Below, piece after piece: positions 1 through 7,840 of a DNA stretch of 64,000 nucleotides. The translations under genes and the position numbers were made by a program. The stretch spans positions 1 through 64,000 of the forward strand of contig CAYUMU010000008.1 in NCBI GenBank assembly GCA_964445985.1. Reading direction: 5' to 3'. Under the pieces are notes generated by a model that worked only from the letters and a program-made list of their open reading frames with translations, was not told where the DNA came from and ran no database searches. The stretch's first letter is position 1. Each line of letters opens with the position of its first letter. The DNA is from CAYUMU01 sp964445985. GTDB lineage: Bacteria; Planctomycetota; Planctomycetia; Pirellulales; S012-138.

Positions 1-8
1 CTCGCGTG

Positions 9-37
9 CCTTGCTTACGCCCGACGCGTCAGCAAGG
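9..37. repeat. Hairpin downstream of hisF
   Basis: A 7-bp perfect stem (CCTTGCT at 9-15, AGCAAGG at 31-37) continues after one mismatch with ACGC/GCGT, leaving a 5-nt loop. It lies beyond the 3' end of the minus-strand hisF and may end that transcript or be one of the intergenic hairpins common in planctomycete genomes. No U-tract follows. Confidence 0.45.
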
Positions 38-86
38 GAATCCCACAAGCATCCCTCGCACCTAGAAAACGGTAGAGTCAGCAAAT

Positions 87-103
87 CGGGAAGTTATTCT
101 TCG
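87..103 (+). repeat. Fragment of composite dispersed repeat
   Basis: Seventeen bases (87-103, core GGGAAGTTATTCTTCG) are identical to part of the repeat copy at 5600-5732 and near-identical to the copy at 52956-53066. Only this core is recognisable here, so it is a partial or decayed copy. Confidence 0.5.
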
Positions 104-191
104 TTGGCTCCCATGCCTGCGGGAATCATTCGGTCCCCGCGTGATTGCGGCTTGACGATGGGCTTGCGAAATGGGGCCATTCGCGTTGGCG

Positions 192-959
192 TTAAATCCG
201 CACCGGGATCCCCCGGGCCGCCATGACCTGTTTGGTTTCGCGGATGGTGAACTCGCCATAGTGAAAAATGCTGGCGGCGAGGGCGGCGTCGGCATGGCCA
301 TGCAAGATGGCGTCCGCCAGGTGCTGGGGGTGCCCTGCCCCGCCGCTGGCCACCACGGGGATCTGCACGGCCTGGCTCACGGCGGCGGTGATTTCGAGGT
401 CGTAGCCGTTCTTGGTGCCGTCGGCGTCCATGGAGGTGAGCACGATTTCACCAGCCCCGAGTCGTTCCACCTCGCGGGCCCAGGCCACGGCTTCCAAGCC
501 CGTTCCGACCCGGCCGCCGTTAATGTGAACCTCCCAAAATTCCTGGCCGTCGCGCTCGACCCGTTTGGGGTCGATATTGACCACAATGCACTGGCTCCCA
601 AAACGCTTGGCCGCCTGGCGGACAAACTCGGGGTCTTTCGGAGCCGCGGAGTTGATGCTCACTTTATCGCAGCCGGCGTTCAGCAAGTCGCGGATATCTT
701 CGAGCGTGCGAATGCCCCCGCCCACCGTGAGCGGCATAAAAACCACGTCGGCCGTCCGAGCCACCACGTCGCGAATGATGGCCCGAGCTTCGTGGCTGGC
801 CGTGATGTCGAGGAACACCAGTTCATCGGCCCCCTCGGCCTCGTAACGCGCGGCCACTTCCACGGGATCGCCCGCGTCTCGCAGTTGAACGAAGTTGGTG
901 CCCTTCACCACGCGGCCTTGGTGTACGTCCAGGCAAGGGATCACACGTTTGGCAAGCAT
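192..959 (-). CDS. hisF: Imidazole glycerol phosphate synthase cyclase subunit HisF
   Basis: HisF is the (beta-alpha)8-barrel cyclase that converts PRFAR plus ammonia, supplied by HisH, into imidazole glycerol phosphate and AICAR in histidine synthesis. The 255-aa product has the usual family length. It carries the N-terminal CLDV segment with catalytic Asp11, a second catalytic Asp at 130 (VNIDPKR), the phosphate-binding TVGGGI loop near 78-83, and TSMDADGTKNGYD in the second half. I chose the ATG at 959 because it gives the family's standard MLAKR start. An in-frame TTG lies five codons upstream, and neither has a clear Shine-Dalgarno. hisH and hisA are not adjacent; hisD lies 5.4 kb away, so the pathway genes are scattered. 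Confidence 0.97.
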   Translation of the reverse strand: MLAKRVIPCLDVHQGRVVKGTNFVQLRDAGDPVEVAARYEAEGADELVFLDITASHEARAIIRDVVARTADVVFMPLTVGGGIRTLEDIRDLLNAGCDKVSINSAAPKDPEFVRQAAKRFGSQCIVVNIDPKRVERDGQEFWEVHINGGRVGTGLEAVAWAREVERLGAGEIVLTSMDADGTKNGYDLEITAAVSQAVQIPVVASGGAGHPQHLADAILHGHADAALAASIFHYGEFTIRETKQVMAARGIPVRI

Positions 960-1031
960 GGCGGGCGGACTCAATGGAGGGGATAGGGGATCAGGGAGGA
1001 GCCAAAAGCCGGATCGCGTCGGGCGGCTGGC

Positions 1032-1343
1032 TTATGGCGACTCTTCCTTAGGCGGCGAGGGGGGCGTTCCGCCCGGCGGGGGCGTGCCATGTCCGGCCAG
1101 AATATAGCGCGTGCGCTGCAGCGCGTAATCTTCGCGGCTGGGCTCATCCACGGCCACTTCGCCAGCCTCGGCGGCCCGCTCGAAAAACCGTTGCAAGAAC
1201 GGCCGACACCACCCGCAGCCTGTGCCCGCCCCAAAGCACTCGCTAATTTGGCTCACGCGACGGGGACGCTCCACGCGGATAAAGTTGACGACTTTCCGCT
1301 TGGTGACATGAAAGCACAGGCAGATTTCGTCACTTAATTCCAT
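1032..1343 (-). CDS. BFD-like [2Fe-2S]-binding protein
   Basis: A small (103 aa) protein with the cysteine pattern of the BFD/bacterioferritin-associated ferredoxin fold: CxC at 8 and 10 and CGWC at 43-46, within GAGTGCGWC. An extra Cys at 36 is present. BFD domains hold a [2Fe-2S] cluster and pass electrons, for example to bacterioferritin for iron release, or form a module of nitrite reductase and oxidoreductases. Here the domain stands alone, followed by a Pro-rich tail of about 35 residues. No bacterioferritin lies nearby, so the redox partner is unknown. The start at 1343 places the first Cys pair close to the N terminus as in other BFDs; an in-frame Met lies eight codons upstream. Confidence 0.85.
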   Translation of the reverse strand: MELSDEICLCFHVTKRKVVNFIRVERPRRVSQISECFGAGTGCGWCRPFLQRFFERAAEAGEVAVDEPSREDYALQRTRYILAGHGTPPPGGTPPSPPKEESP

Positions 1344-1811
1344 GGGATGAACATCCGACCGAACCACTGGTTTTCCCCGATATGTTCAAGTATACGGTGA
1401 AAAAAAGTGGGGTCGAGCCGGTGGCCCCCTGACTCATCGCCTTAGTTTCTTGCTCGTTAACATCTCTGCAAGCCGCAGAGAACTTTAATGCCTCAGCGTC
1501 CGTTTGCGGTTTACCCGCCTTAAGGTTGCCCTCGGCTTGGTCGCTAGAAACACAGTTTGGGGCAGGGGCAACCACCCACATGAGCGCAACAACGCAAGTA
1601 GCGCTGGATTGGGCGAGTTTTATGCTTCGGCACGTTTGTTGCAGTATTATTGGGATCGACAGGCGGGGAATTTATATGCGGTAAGAGTAACTCTTGTCTG
1701 CATTTGGAGATGCGAAGCACTCAGCATGCCGCGGCGCTACTTCGCTAGAATCGTAAACTTTCTCAGCCCTCCAAAAAGGTTGTTGGCCACGGAGGTCAAC
1801 ATTCAGCGCCT
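1344..1811. other. Intergenic region with repeat fragment
   Basis: Divergent spacer between the BFD gene and the PP2C-like gene. It holds a repeat copy (1442-1525) and presumably promoters for both genes. No convincing coding frame or RNA gene was seen. Confidence 0.5.
1442..1525 (-). repeat. Composite dispersed repeat, 3' module (inverted copy)
   Basis: Read on the minus strand, this about 84-bp stretch matches 53059-53141 with only a few differences. The shared part runs from CCTTAA through GGGTAAACCGC and GCATTAAAG to CGAGCAAGAAACTAA, and contains the small hairpin CTCTGC-GGCTT-GCAGAG. The two copies are about 51.5 kb apart and in opposite orientation. Confidence 0.8.
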
Positions 1812-2771
1812 ATGTCCTACGTTCCCCGCCCCCTCTCCGAGATGTCGCGATCCGAGCCAGGAAAGATCGACTGCGACGCTCGTTCACTAAGGCTCGGCAG
1901 CGCTGCATATGCGCGGGATCATTACCTGGTTGGTGAGCTTCAAACGGGTTTGACGATCGAGTGTTCCAATTCCTGGGAATCGTTGGGGGATCGCATTTGT
2001 GGGCCTTCGCAAGCCCAGGTGTTGATTCTGGCGGGCGGTTTGGGCGATGCCCATGCAGGGAACTCCGCCAGCCGGGTGGCGGTGGAATCGATCACGCGGT
2101 ATTTGCTCGAGCACCCGCTGGGCAGCGAGCACGGCCCCCAAGCGGCAATGGCGGCCGCGTTTGCCGCCAGCCAGCAAGAATTGCGGCAACGCCGCGCATC
2201 GCCGCGAGAAAGCAACTCTTCGGCCACCTCGGTAACAATGGCGTTGGTTCAATGGCCCGACGTTCAGATTGCCCACGTGGGCGACATCCGTTGCTTGCTT
2301 TACCGCCGCGGAAAGTTGCAGGCCCTGACCTCGATTCACACGCTGGGGGCGAAGTGTTCCCAGGCCAACGACTCGGATTGGCCGGCGCCGAGCTGGCGCG
2401 ACGTGTTGTGGAATGCCATTACGGGCACGGAACGCAATGCCGAGCCGGAGTTCGCCCAAACGCAGCTTACCTTGGGCGACGCGCTGATCATGATGACGGC
2501 GCCCCTGGCCAAGGCGGTCTCTGAAATGCGGCTCGTCAATCTGCTGCGCGAGGATCTGGCGGCGACCGATACGTGCGGCCGGCTGCTGGAAGCGGCTCAA
2601 GCCGGAGGATGCCGCGAGGAGGGCGCCGTGCTGGTCGTGCGATTCCGCAGCCCTCAACGCTGGGAACAACTTCAGGCCAGCCAGCAGGCGACAAACGACC
2701 GTGGGCAGCGGGCCGGCAATGGCTCGTCGGCAAAATCGAGCCCGGGGCCATCCTCGCCGCGCTTCTCGTAG
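1812..2771 (+). CDS. PP2C-like protein, probable pseudophosphatase
   Basis: The 319-aa product follows the order of a PPM/PP2C serine/threonine phosphatase: an RDHYLVGE segment near 35-42, the LILAGGLGDAHAG stretch near 71-83 where active enzymes have ADGMGG, AHVGDIRCLLYRRGKLQALT near 154-172 (family AxVGDSRxYL..G.L..LT), and a C-terminal beta-strand EGAVLVVRF where enzymes usually have DNxT. The metal-binding Asp of the DGMGG motif is Gly and the C-terminal Asp/Asn pair is missing, so catalysis is doubtful. The last 40 residues are Ser/Gly-rich and probably disordered. No Ser/Thr kinase is adjacent. It may be a regulatory binding protein; the degeneracy is seen, the role is inferred. Confidence 0.75.
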   Translation: MSYVPRPLSEMSRSEPGKIDCDARSLRLGSAAYARDHYLVGELQTGLTIECSNSWESLGDRICGPSQAQVLILAGGLGDAHAGNSASRVAVESITRYLLEHPLGSEHGPQAAMAAAFAASQQELRQRRASPRESNSSATSVTMALVQWPDVQIAHVGDIRCLLYRRGKLQALTSIHTLGAKCSQANDSDWPAPSWRDVLWNAITGTERNAEPEFAQTQLTLGDALIMMTAPLAKAVSEMRLVNLLREDLAATDTCGRLLEAAQAGGCREEGAVLVVRFRSPQRWEQLQASQQATNDRGQRAGNGSSAKSSPGPSSPRFS

Positions 2772-2809
2772 CTCGTTGGCCGATGGACCTTGTGAACCAG
2801 CGGCAAGGG

Positions 2810-3832
2810 TTAGAGCTGGATGACTTCGCGGGACCGTGGCGAGGTCGGCCCCGAGCTGTCGCCGGGGTCTTGTTCGCTGCTGACCGGCGTGGTGGGGTGC
2901 GGATGGGCTCGGCGGGCGATCACTTCCACCAGCAAGACCGCCCCGGCGGCCACAATGGCCAGAACGGCGGACACCAGGATTTCCAGAGCCGAGGGCCAGG
3001 GATCGCCGGCTTCCATTTGGAAGGGCCACAACCGGCCCTCGGTTTGGAAGGGCCATACTTTGCGGAGCGAGCCGAACATGAACCCGCACAGCACCGCCAT
3101 GGTGGCCGACTCGTAGTGAGTGAGCAGCAGCCGCAAGATCTTGGTGAAGCCCAGCAATCCAATCACGCAACCCGAGGCAAATACGGCCATAAAGATCAGG
3201 TTGTCCAGGGTGATCGCGCCGTGCGCCACTTCACTCACCACGCCAATCACGTGATGGTACATGCCCATGATCACCAGAATGAATGCCCCGCTAATGCCGG
3301 GCAAGATCATCGCGCAGATCGCGATCACGCCGCTAAAGAACAAGTAGCCATAGCCGACGTTTTCCACCTTGGTTTCGATCAGGCCGGTAAGCCAGAAGGC
3401 GAAGACCGCGCCTGCGATGGCCATGGCAATCCGCGGCGCCGTCCAACGCCGCACGATTTGCGCCACCAGCAGGCAGGAGACCGCGATCAGGCCGAAAAAT
3501 ACCGAGAGCGTGGGCTGAGGGTGTTCGTCGAGCAGGAATTTCATCACCCTGACCAATGCCAGAATGCCGGTGCCGATTCCTAGCCCTAGCGCCAGGCAAA
3601 ACCGCAGGTCGATATGGGCTGCCGCTTGCCGCCACTGGCGGGCGCGAATGTACCCCAGCAGCGTGAGGTCCACATGGCTGATGGCGGTTACCAGCCGGAG
3701 ATAGATGCCGAGCACCAGGGCGACCGTTCCGCCCGACACGCCTGGCACCACGTCGGCGGCGCCCATCGCCACGCCTCGGGAGATCATGGCGAGGTCTTGT
3801 TTCCAGCCCGCGGGAGGGTGTTGGTCTTGCAT
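2810..3832 (-). CDS. DUF368 membrane protein, probable undecaprenyl phosphate transporter
   Basis: A 340-aa, highly hydrophobic protein with about eight membrane segments. Its N-terminal signature RGVAMGAADVVPGVSGGTVA is typical of DUF368, and a second ILPGISGAFILVIMGMY repeat in the middle reflects the internal duplication of the family. DUF368 proteins (PopT type) have been linked to recycling of the lipid carrier undecaprenyl phosphate across the cytoplasmic membrane, which supports peptidoglycan and surface-glycan synthesis. The ATG at 3832 sits 16 residues before the signature; an in-frame TTG 14 codons upstream is an alternative. The gene converges with the PP2C-like gene with 38 bp between the stops. 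Confidence 0.9.
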   Translation of the reverse strand: MQDQHPPAGWKQDLAMISRGVAMGAADVVPGVSGGTVALVLGIYLRLVTAISHVDLTLLGYIRARQWRQAAAHIDLRFCLALGLGIGTGILALVRVMKFLLDEHPQPTLSVFFGLIAVSCLLVAQIVRRWTAPRIAMAIAGAVFAFWLTGLIETKVENVGYGYLFFSGVIAICAMILPGISGAFILVIMGMYHHVIGVVSEVAHGAITLDNLIFMAVFASGCVIGLLGFTKILRLLLTHYESATMAVLCGFMFGSLRKVWPFQTEGRLWPFQMEAGDPWPSALEILVSAVLAIVAAGAVLLVEVIARRAHPHPTTPVSSEQDPGDSSGPTSPRSREVIQL

Positions 3833-4057
3833 GGCCCATCGATATAGGTGAGCGGAGGTGGCGACTGCAAGCAAGCGGGTCGCCGCGGTGGCGAGATCGT
3901 GCCATTTCCCCGAACGTGTGGGAACGGGAACGCCCAGGCACGATAGGAAAACCTCGAAAGCTGGTCAAGCTGAGTCGCGAACGCCCTCGGGTGCTCGGGT
4001 GCTGATCGCAGCCAGGCGATGGCGAATGTGGAGTGACAGCAGCTTACTTGGTTTGCC

Positions 4058-5128
4058 CTATAAGGCCGCGAGCGGCGTCCGCACGAACCACAGGCCGGGT
4101 CCGCCGGGCTGCGATTTATCCAGGTCGAAGAACAGCGTTCCCAGGGTGTGGTCGTCGATTTGCACGGTTCGCGGCCAACCGCGGCCGGGAATGTTGCGGC
4201 CCGGGTTGTAGATGGTCACGGCCCCGTCGTAGTCCCAAGTGCGGCCGTCGTCGCGCGAGATAATTAGACTAAATCCCCACTCGTCGTCGCGGCCCACGCC
4301 GTATTCAATGTTGGAAAGCACGATCCGTCCGTCGGCCAACGCCAGCAGGTCATATCCGGCGACGCCAAAATAGGGAAATGTTTGCAAGGCCTGCCACGAC
4401 TTGCCGCCGTCGCTGGAGCGAAGCCCTCGAACCATTTTGACCGGCGGCCCGGCTGGCACTTGCGAGTCGGCCTGGGGTGCTCCGCTGAGGATGGCGCCGC
4501 CGGGCGTGGCGATGATCGGCACCATGCCATGATTGCGGCCATCACCCCAGGTGGCCGACGCATGCGTCTTGGGATCATAAACCACGGTGCGATCGTAGAG
4601 AGGGCAGACCCAACGTCCGTCGGGCAGTTCCAGCACCGGGTGACGCAGGCACGCGTAGTTGGTGAGGTCTTCCAGCGGCAGATCCAGCGGTTTGCTCCAG
4701 GTATGCCCAAAGTCTTCGCTGATGCTGAACTGCGGGGTGCGCCAGCGACGATCGCCTTCCTGCCGATAGCACGACCAGTGCAGCACGATCCGGCCGTCGC
4801 GGAGCGTGGTCAGCGAACCGGGGTAAATGGAGCAGTCGTTAATGCCTGCGATCGCCTCAGGCTTGCTCCAGGTCTTGCCGCCATCGGTCGACCGGCAGAG
4901 CAGCAGTTCCTTGCCGCCTCCGCCGCTGATGTTGTAAACCGCCAGCAAATCGCCTTGGGCGGTGCGGCACAGCGAGGGGTGAATATGCCCTCCAATCACA
5001 TCGGCCACGCGCACGGGAGCTTCTGGCTTGGCGCCGGTAGGCTCTGCCGCGGCGGCCGACGGCAAGAAAGTAATGGCGCCTAGCAAGAGTGCCGCCGTGC
5101 AAAAAGCCCCGCTGGTTATCGCGCGCAT
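4058..5128 (-). CDS. Secreted sialidase-like (BNR/Asp-box) protein
   Basis: The 356-aa product begins with a signal peptide (hydrophobic FCTAALLLGAITFLP, cleavage likely after AAAA near residue 26). The body shows a six-bladed sialidase-fold layout with several Asp boxes: STDGGKTW, SEDFGHTW, SSDGGKSW and SRDDGRTW. Planctomycete members of this exo-alpha-sialidase superfamily are usually annotated as sialidases, but substrate and activity vary and the catalytic triad cannot be assigned by eye. Start 5128 is supported by GGGAG eight bases upstream and by the signal peptide; the open frame continues 61 codons further without a leader-like sequence. It stands alone between DUF368 and a repeat cluster. 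Export and glycan binding are likely, hydrolysis possible. Confidence 0.85.
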   Translation of the reverse strand: MRAITSGAFCTAALLLGAITFLPSAAAAEPTGAKPEAPVRVADVIGGHIHPSLCRTAQGDLLAVYNISGGGGKELLLCRSTDGGKTWSKPEAIAGINDCSIYPGSLTTLRDGRIVLHWSCYRQEGDRRWRTPQFSISEDFGHTWSKPLDLPLEDLTNYACLRHPVLELPDGRWVCPLYDRTVVYDPKTHASATWGDGRNHGMVPIIATPGGAILSGAPQADSQVPAGPPVKMVRGLRSSDGGKSWQALQTFPYFGVAGYDLLALADGRIVLSNIEYGVGRDDEWGFSLIISRDDGRTWDYDGAVTIYNPGRNIPGRGWPRTVQIDDHTLGTLFFDLDKSQPGGPGLWFVRTPLAAL

Positions 5129-5436
5129 GGTCGTAGCTCCCGCGTTAAGGCGTTCTCGATCAAAGCAACGATGGCTGCTTGGCCCAATCTTGGCTGCTTG
5201 GTCCCAGCGCTGCAAGCAAGTTGGCGGCAAAGTCTCAGTAGTAGCGGGGAAAAACACCGCCATTGCCGTAAGTGGCAACGAGAGTGCGAATCGGCCGGGG
5301 AATGTGGGCAATCGCCACCAGAGTTGTATTCCGCGCTTTCGTTACGATTTATCCGGGGGATTAACGGTTCATAGCCGTACAGCCGATTGACCCGAGCGCG
5401 GCATGATCTAAGGTTCCCCAGAGGGAAGCTGGCCAA

Positions 5437-5507
5437 GAGCCTATCCAATGACTCCCTCGCCCCTGGGCGGCGGAGGGCAAGGGGAAACAGGGTTTCGGAT
5501 AGGCTCT
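5437..5507 (+). repeat. 71-bp element with GAGCCTATCC terminal inverted repeats, copy 1
   Basis: Bounded by GAGCCTATCC (5437-5446) and its perfect complement GGATAGGCTC (5498-5507), with an internal CTCCCTCGCCCCTGGGCGG and a purine-rich GGAGGGCAAGGGGAAACAGG half. A second copy in reverse orientation lies at 11781-11857. The layout suits a small non-autonomous repeat or a hairpin that folds along its whole length. Confidence 0.75.
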
Positions 5508-5599
5508 AAACCCAATTCGCGGTTCGGTCCCCAACCAAGGGCCGACGGATCATTTACTTCCCGGAATGTGCCTGATGGTCTAACACTACCCAGAACACC

Positions 5600-5732
5600 G
5601 TCATTCCCGCGCAGAACCTGCCCTCGTGAAGACGGGGGCGGGAATCCAGTCGCGGCGGATACGACTCCACAATTAACATCGGCGTGGATGCAAACTGCAA
5701 AACGGGAAGTTATTCTTCGGCTGGCCCTTACG
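5600..5732 (+). repeat. Composite dispersed repeat, copy near cheX
   Basis: Starts with GTCATTCCCGC, carries the complementary GCGGGAATCCAG, then GCGGCGGATACGACT, AACATCGGCGTGGATG, and ends with CGGGAAGTTATTCTTCGG and CCCTTACG. The copy at 52956-53066 has the same blocks in the same order. Here 22 extra bases separate the two arms of the first hairpin. Confidence 0.8.
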
Positions 5733-5761
5733 TTGTCGATCTCTGGTTGGATGCTATCACC

Positions 5762-6235
5762 TTGAAAGCTCAATACATTAATCCGTTCTTGGACGCCCTC
5801 GTTAACGCCTTCGATATGATGCTTGGCTGCAAAGTCCAGCGCGGAGCATTGACGCTGAGCAGCAAGAAAATGGCCACGCATGACTATAGCGGCGTGATCG
5901 GCCTTTCGGGCGAAGCCGTCGGCACGGTGGTTGTAAGCCTTTCGTCGTCGGTCGCCCTCAAGGCCACGGCGGCGATGTTGATGACGACCGAAGATCAGGT
6001 GACCCGAGAAGAAATCGTGGATGCCGTGGGCGAGCTGGCCAACATGGTCGCCGGCGCCGCGAAAGCCAAGCTGGAAGAGTTTCAGCTATCGGTCAGCCTG
6101 CCGAATGTGATCACCGGCGAAGGCCACGAGATTTGCTTCCCCAGCAACGTGACGCCGATTTGCGTGCCCTACGAAAGCGACTGGGGTCCGCTGACGTTGG
6201 AAGTAGGCATGGCCAGTGCTCCGGTCCTCGTGTAA
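5762..6235 (+). CDS. cheX: CheX-family chemotaxis phosphatase
   Basis: A 157-aa CheX/CheC-family protein. CheX dephosphorylates CheY-P and so sets signal decay in chemotaxis-type pathways. The sequence starts KAQYINPFLDALVNAFDMML, as usual for CheX, and carries the catalytic ExxN motif as ELAN (Glu91, Asn94) in the helix GELANMVAGAAKAKL. The C-terminal half (LPNVITGEGHEI, then PICVPYES) also fits. I chose the TTG at 5762 because it gives exactly this conserved N terminus. The open frame extends 26 codons further upstream, but those codons come from the dispersed repeat and its edge. No Shine-Dalgarno is clear. No cheA, cheW or receptor gene is near; a CheY-like gene lies at 17413. Confidence 0.9.
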   Translation: MKAQYINPFLDALVNAFDMMLGCKVQRGALTLSSKKMATHDYSGVIGLSGEAVGTVVVSLSSSVALKATAAMLMTTEDQVTREEIVDAVGELANMVAGAAKAKLEEFQLSVSLPNVITGEGHEICFPSNVTPICVPYESDWGPLTLEVGMASAPVLV

Positions 6236-6383
6236 GCGGCAGCCCCCCTGGCTTGTGGCCTGGCCGTCTCGGCCAAGAGTGCACGGAGCCAAATCCCGCA
6301 AAGAGAGCGGTGGTGCCCCGACGGAAAATCCGGCGCCCACACAGGTTCTCCCATCGCGAAATAGCAGACTTTCTAACGCTGCT

Positions 6384-7772
6384 TCACGGGCGAGACGCCC
6401 GAGCCACGATGTCGCTATCTGGCAACCGCACATCCACGCTGTGGCGGTGCGCGGTGAGGCCTTCTTGGTTGGCTAAGATCCGCACGTCGTTGGCCAGGTT
6501 CTCCAGGTCCGCGCGGCTGGCGGCGATCACGCTGTGCGACCGCTGGAAGTGGTTGGAAGTTAGCCCGCTGGCAAACCGGGCCGTTCCGCCGGTGGGCAGC
6601 ACGTGCGAAGGGCCAGCCGCATAGTCTCCCAAGGCCACGGGGCTGTAATGCCCTAGGAAGGCCGCGCCCGCGTTGGGAATCTGCTCCAGCAGTTCTTCCG
6701 GGTTTTCCACGGCCAGATGCAAATGCTCGGGGGCCACGGCGTTGGCCACCTCGGCCGCTTCTTGTGAATTGCGAACCAGGATCAAGGCGCCAAAGGCTTC
6801 CAGCGATTCGCGCGCCAACGCGCCCCGCTGCAAGTGGCCCAGTTGTTTTTCCAGCTCAACGAGCACTTCGTCGATCAAGAGCGCGTGCCAGGTAACCAGG
6901 ATGCTGGCGCCCGGCGAGTGTTCGGCCTGCGAGATGAGATCGGCCGCGGTGTGGCTGGCCTGGGCCGTTTCGTCGGCCACCACGACCACTTCGCTGGGGC
7001 CGGCGATGGAATCGATATCGACCTGGCCGTAAACCTGCTGCTTGGCCAGGGCGACGAACAAATTGCCAGGGCCAACGATCTTGTCGACCCGTGGCAAGCC
7101 CTGCACGCCATAAGCCAGGGCGGCCACGGCTTGCGCGCCGCCCAACCGGTAGACTTCCGTAATGCCCAACTCGTGACAGGTTGCCAGCAGTTCTCGGTTA
7201 TATGATCCAAAGGGTGTGGGGGGCGCCACCACGGCCAGTTCGCGCACCCCGGCCGCTTGGGCCGGCACGGCCGTCATCAACACCGTGGAAGGATAAGACG
7301 CCGCGCCGCCAGGCACGCAAATGCCCACCCGGGCCAGCGGTACATAACGCTCGGCCAGGTAACCTCCGCCAGGTAGGGGAACCGTGACGTCGCGGTGCAG
7401 AATGGCCTGCTGGAATCGCAACACATTGTCGCGGATGCGTTTGACGGCGTCGAGGAATTGGGGAGCGGCGGCCGCGTGGGCTTTCGCCAGTTCCTCCGCC
7501 GGAACCCGAAAGGTTTCAGCCGTGAGCTGGGCTTTATCAATCCGGACCGCATAATCCAGCACGGCGGGCAGGCCCAAGGTGCGCACGTCATGCAGAATGG
7601 TGGCGACCACTTCTTGCGGCGTGAGCGGCTTGCCAAAAACTTCAATCGTGCGGTGACGGCCCGCCTCGCTGACCACATTGCCCTGGGGGCTGAGCTGAGC
7701 CCGAATGCGAGCGAGGGCGGCGGAGAGATCGTCGCGGGAACTGTCGATGCGGGTAATGTTCAGGTTCGGCAT
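6384..7772 (-). CDS. hisD: Histidinol dehydrogenase HisD
   Basis: HisD catalyses the last two steps of histidine synthesis, oxidising L-histidinol to L-histidine with two NAD and one bound zinc. The 462-aa product has SQAEHSPGA (zinc ligands Gln and His), DYAAGPSHVLPTGG (zinc Asp) and EGLTAHRHSVDVR (zinc His), plus AGPSEVVVVADE. The start at 7772 gives MPNLNITRID, close to other HisD N termini; the frame stays open well upstream, across the antisense of the next gene, and that part is not HisD. The last six residues (ARASRP) are encoded by a hairpin repeat at 6387-6401, so the natural end may have been extended by it. It stands 68 bp downstream of the aldolase gene on the same strand. Confidence 0.97.
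   Translation of the reverse strand: MPNLNITRIDSSRDDLSAALARIRAQLSPQGNVVSEAGRHRTIEVFGKPLTPQEVVATILHDVRTLGLPAVLDYAVRIDKAQLTAETFRVPAEELAKAHAAAAPQFLDAVKRIRDNVLRFQQAILHRDVTVPLPGGGYLAERYVPLARVGICVPGGAASYPSTVLMTAVPAQAAGVRELAVVAPPTPFGSYNRELLATCHELGITEVYRLGGAQAVAALAYGVQGLPRVDKIVGPGNLFVALAKQQVYGQVDIDSIAGPSEVVVVADETAQASHTAADLISQAEHSPGASILVTWHALLIDEVLVELEKQLGHLQRGALARESLEAFGALILVRNSQEAAEVANAVAPEHLHLAVENPEELLEQIPNAGAAFLGHYSPVALGDYAAGPSHVLPTGGTARFASGLTSNHFQRSHSVIAASRADLENLANDVRILANQEGLTAHRHSVDVRLPDSDIVARASRP
6387..6401. repeat. CGGGCG-AGA-CGCCCG hairpin at the hisD stop codon
   Basis: A perfect 6-bp stem with a 3-nt loop that also encodes the last residues of HisD. The wider string around it (CACGGGCGAGACGCCCGAGCC) resembles an intergenic hairpin found many times in bacterial genomes of this kind, but a genome-wide count is not possible here. 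Confidence 0.5.
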
Positions 7773-7840
7773 GACTGAGGGAGAAGGCGCGAGGTCTTTG
7801 TGGGGAGCGGAACGTCCCAATTTTGGATGCGGAAACGACT

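Larger units (their letters stand above)
5129..5761. other. Intergenic repeat cluster before cheX
   Basis: Spacer between the divergently oriented sialidase-like gene and cheX. It contains two unrelated repeat elements (5437-5507 and 5600-5732) back to back with an unremarkable stretch upstream. The repeat at 5600-5732 ends only 29 bp before the cheX start, so the cheX promoter must lie in or beyond the repeat. No gene was seen. Confidence 0.6.

Noticed and set aside
171..986. Plus-strand open frame antisense to hisF
   Set aside because: High-GC antisense frames stay open by chance; hisF on the minus strand has all family motifs.
1887..3170. Minus-strand frame of about 427 codons over the PP2C-like gene
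   Set aside because: Antisense shadow with Arg-rich composition and no domain; it would overlap DUF368 too.
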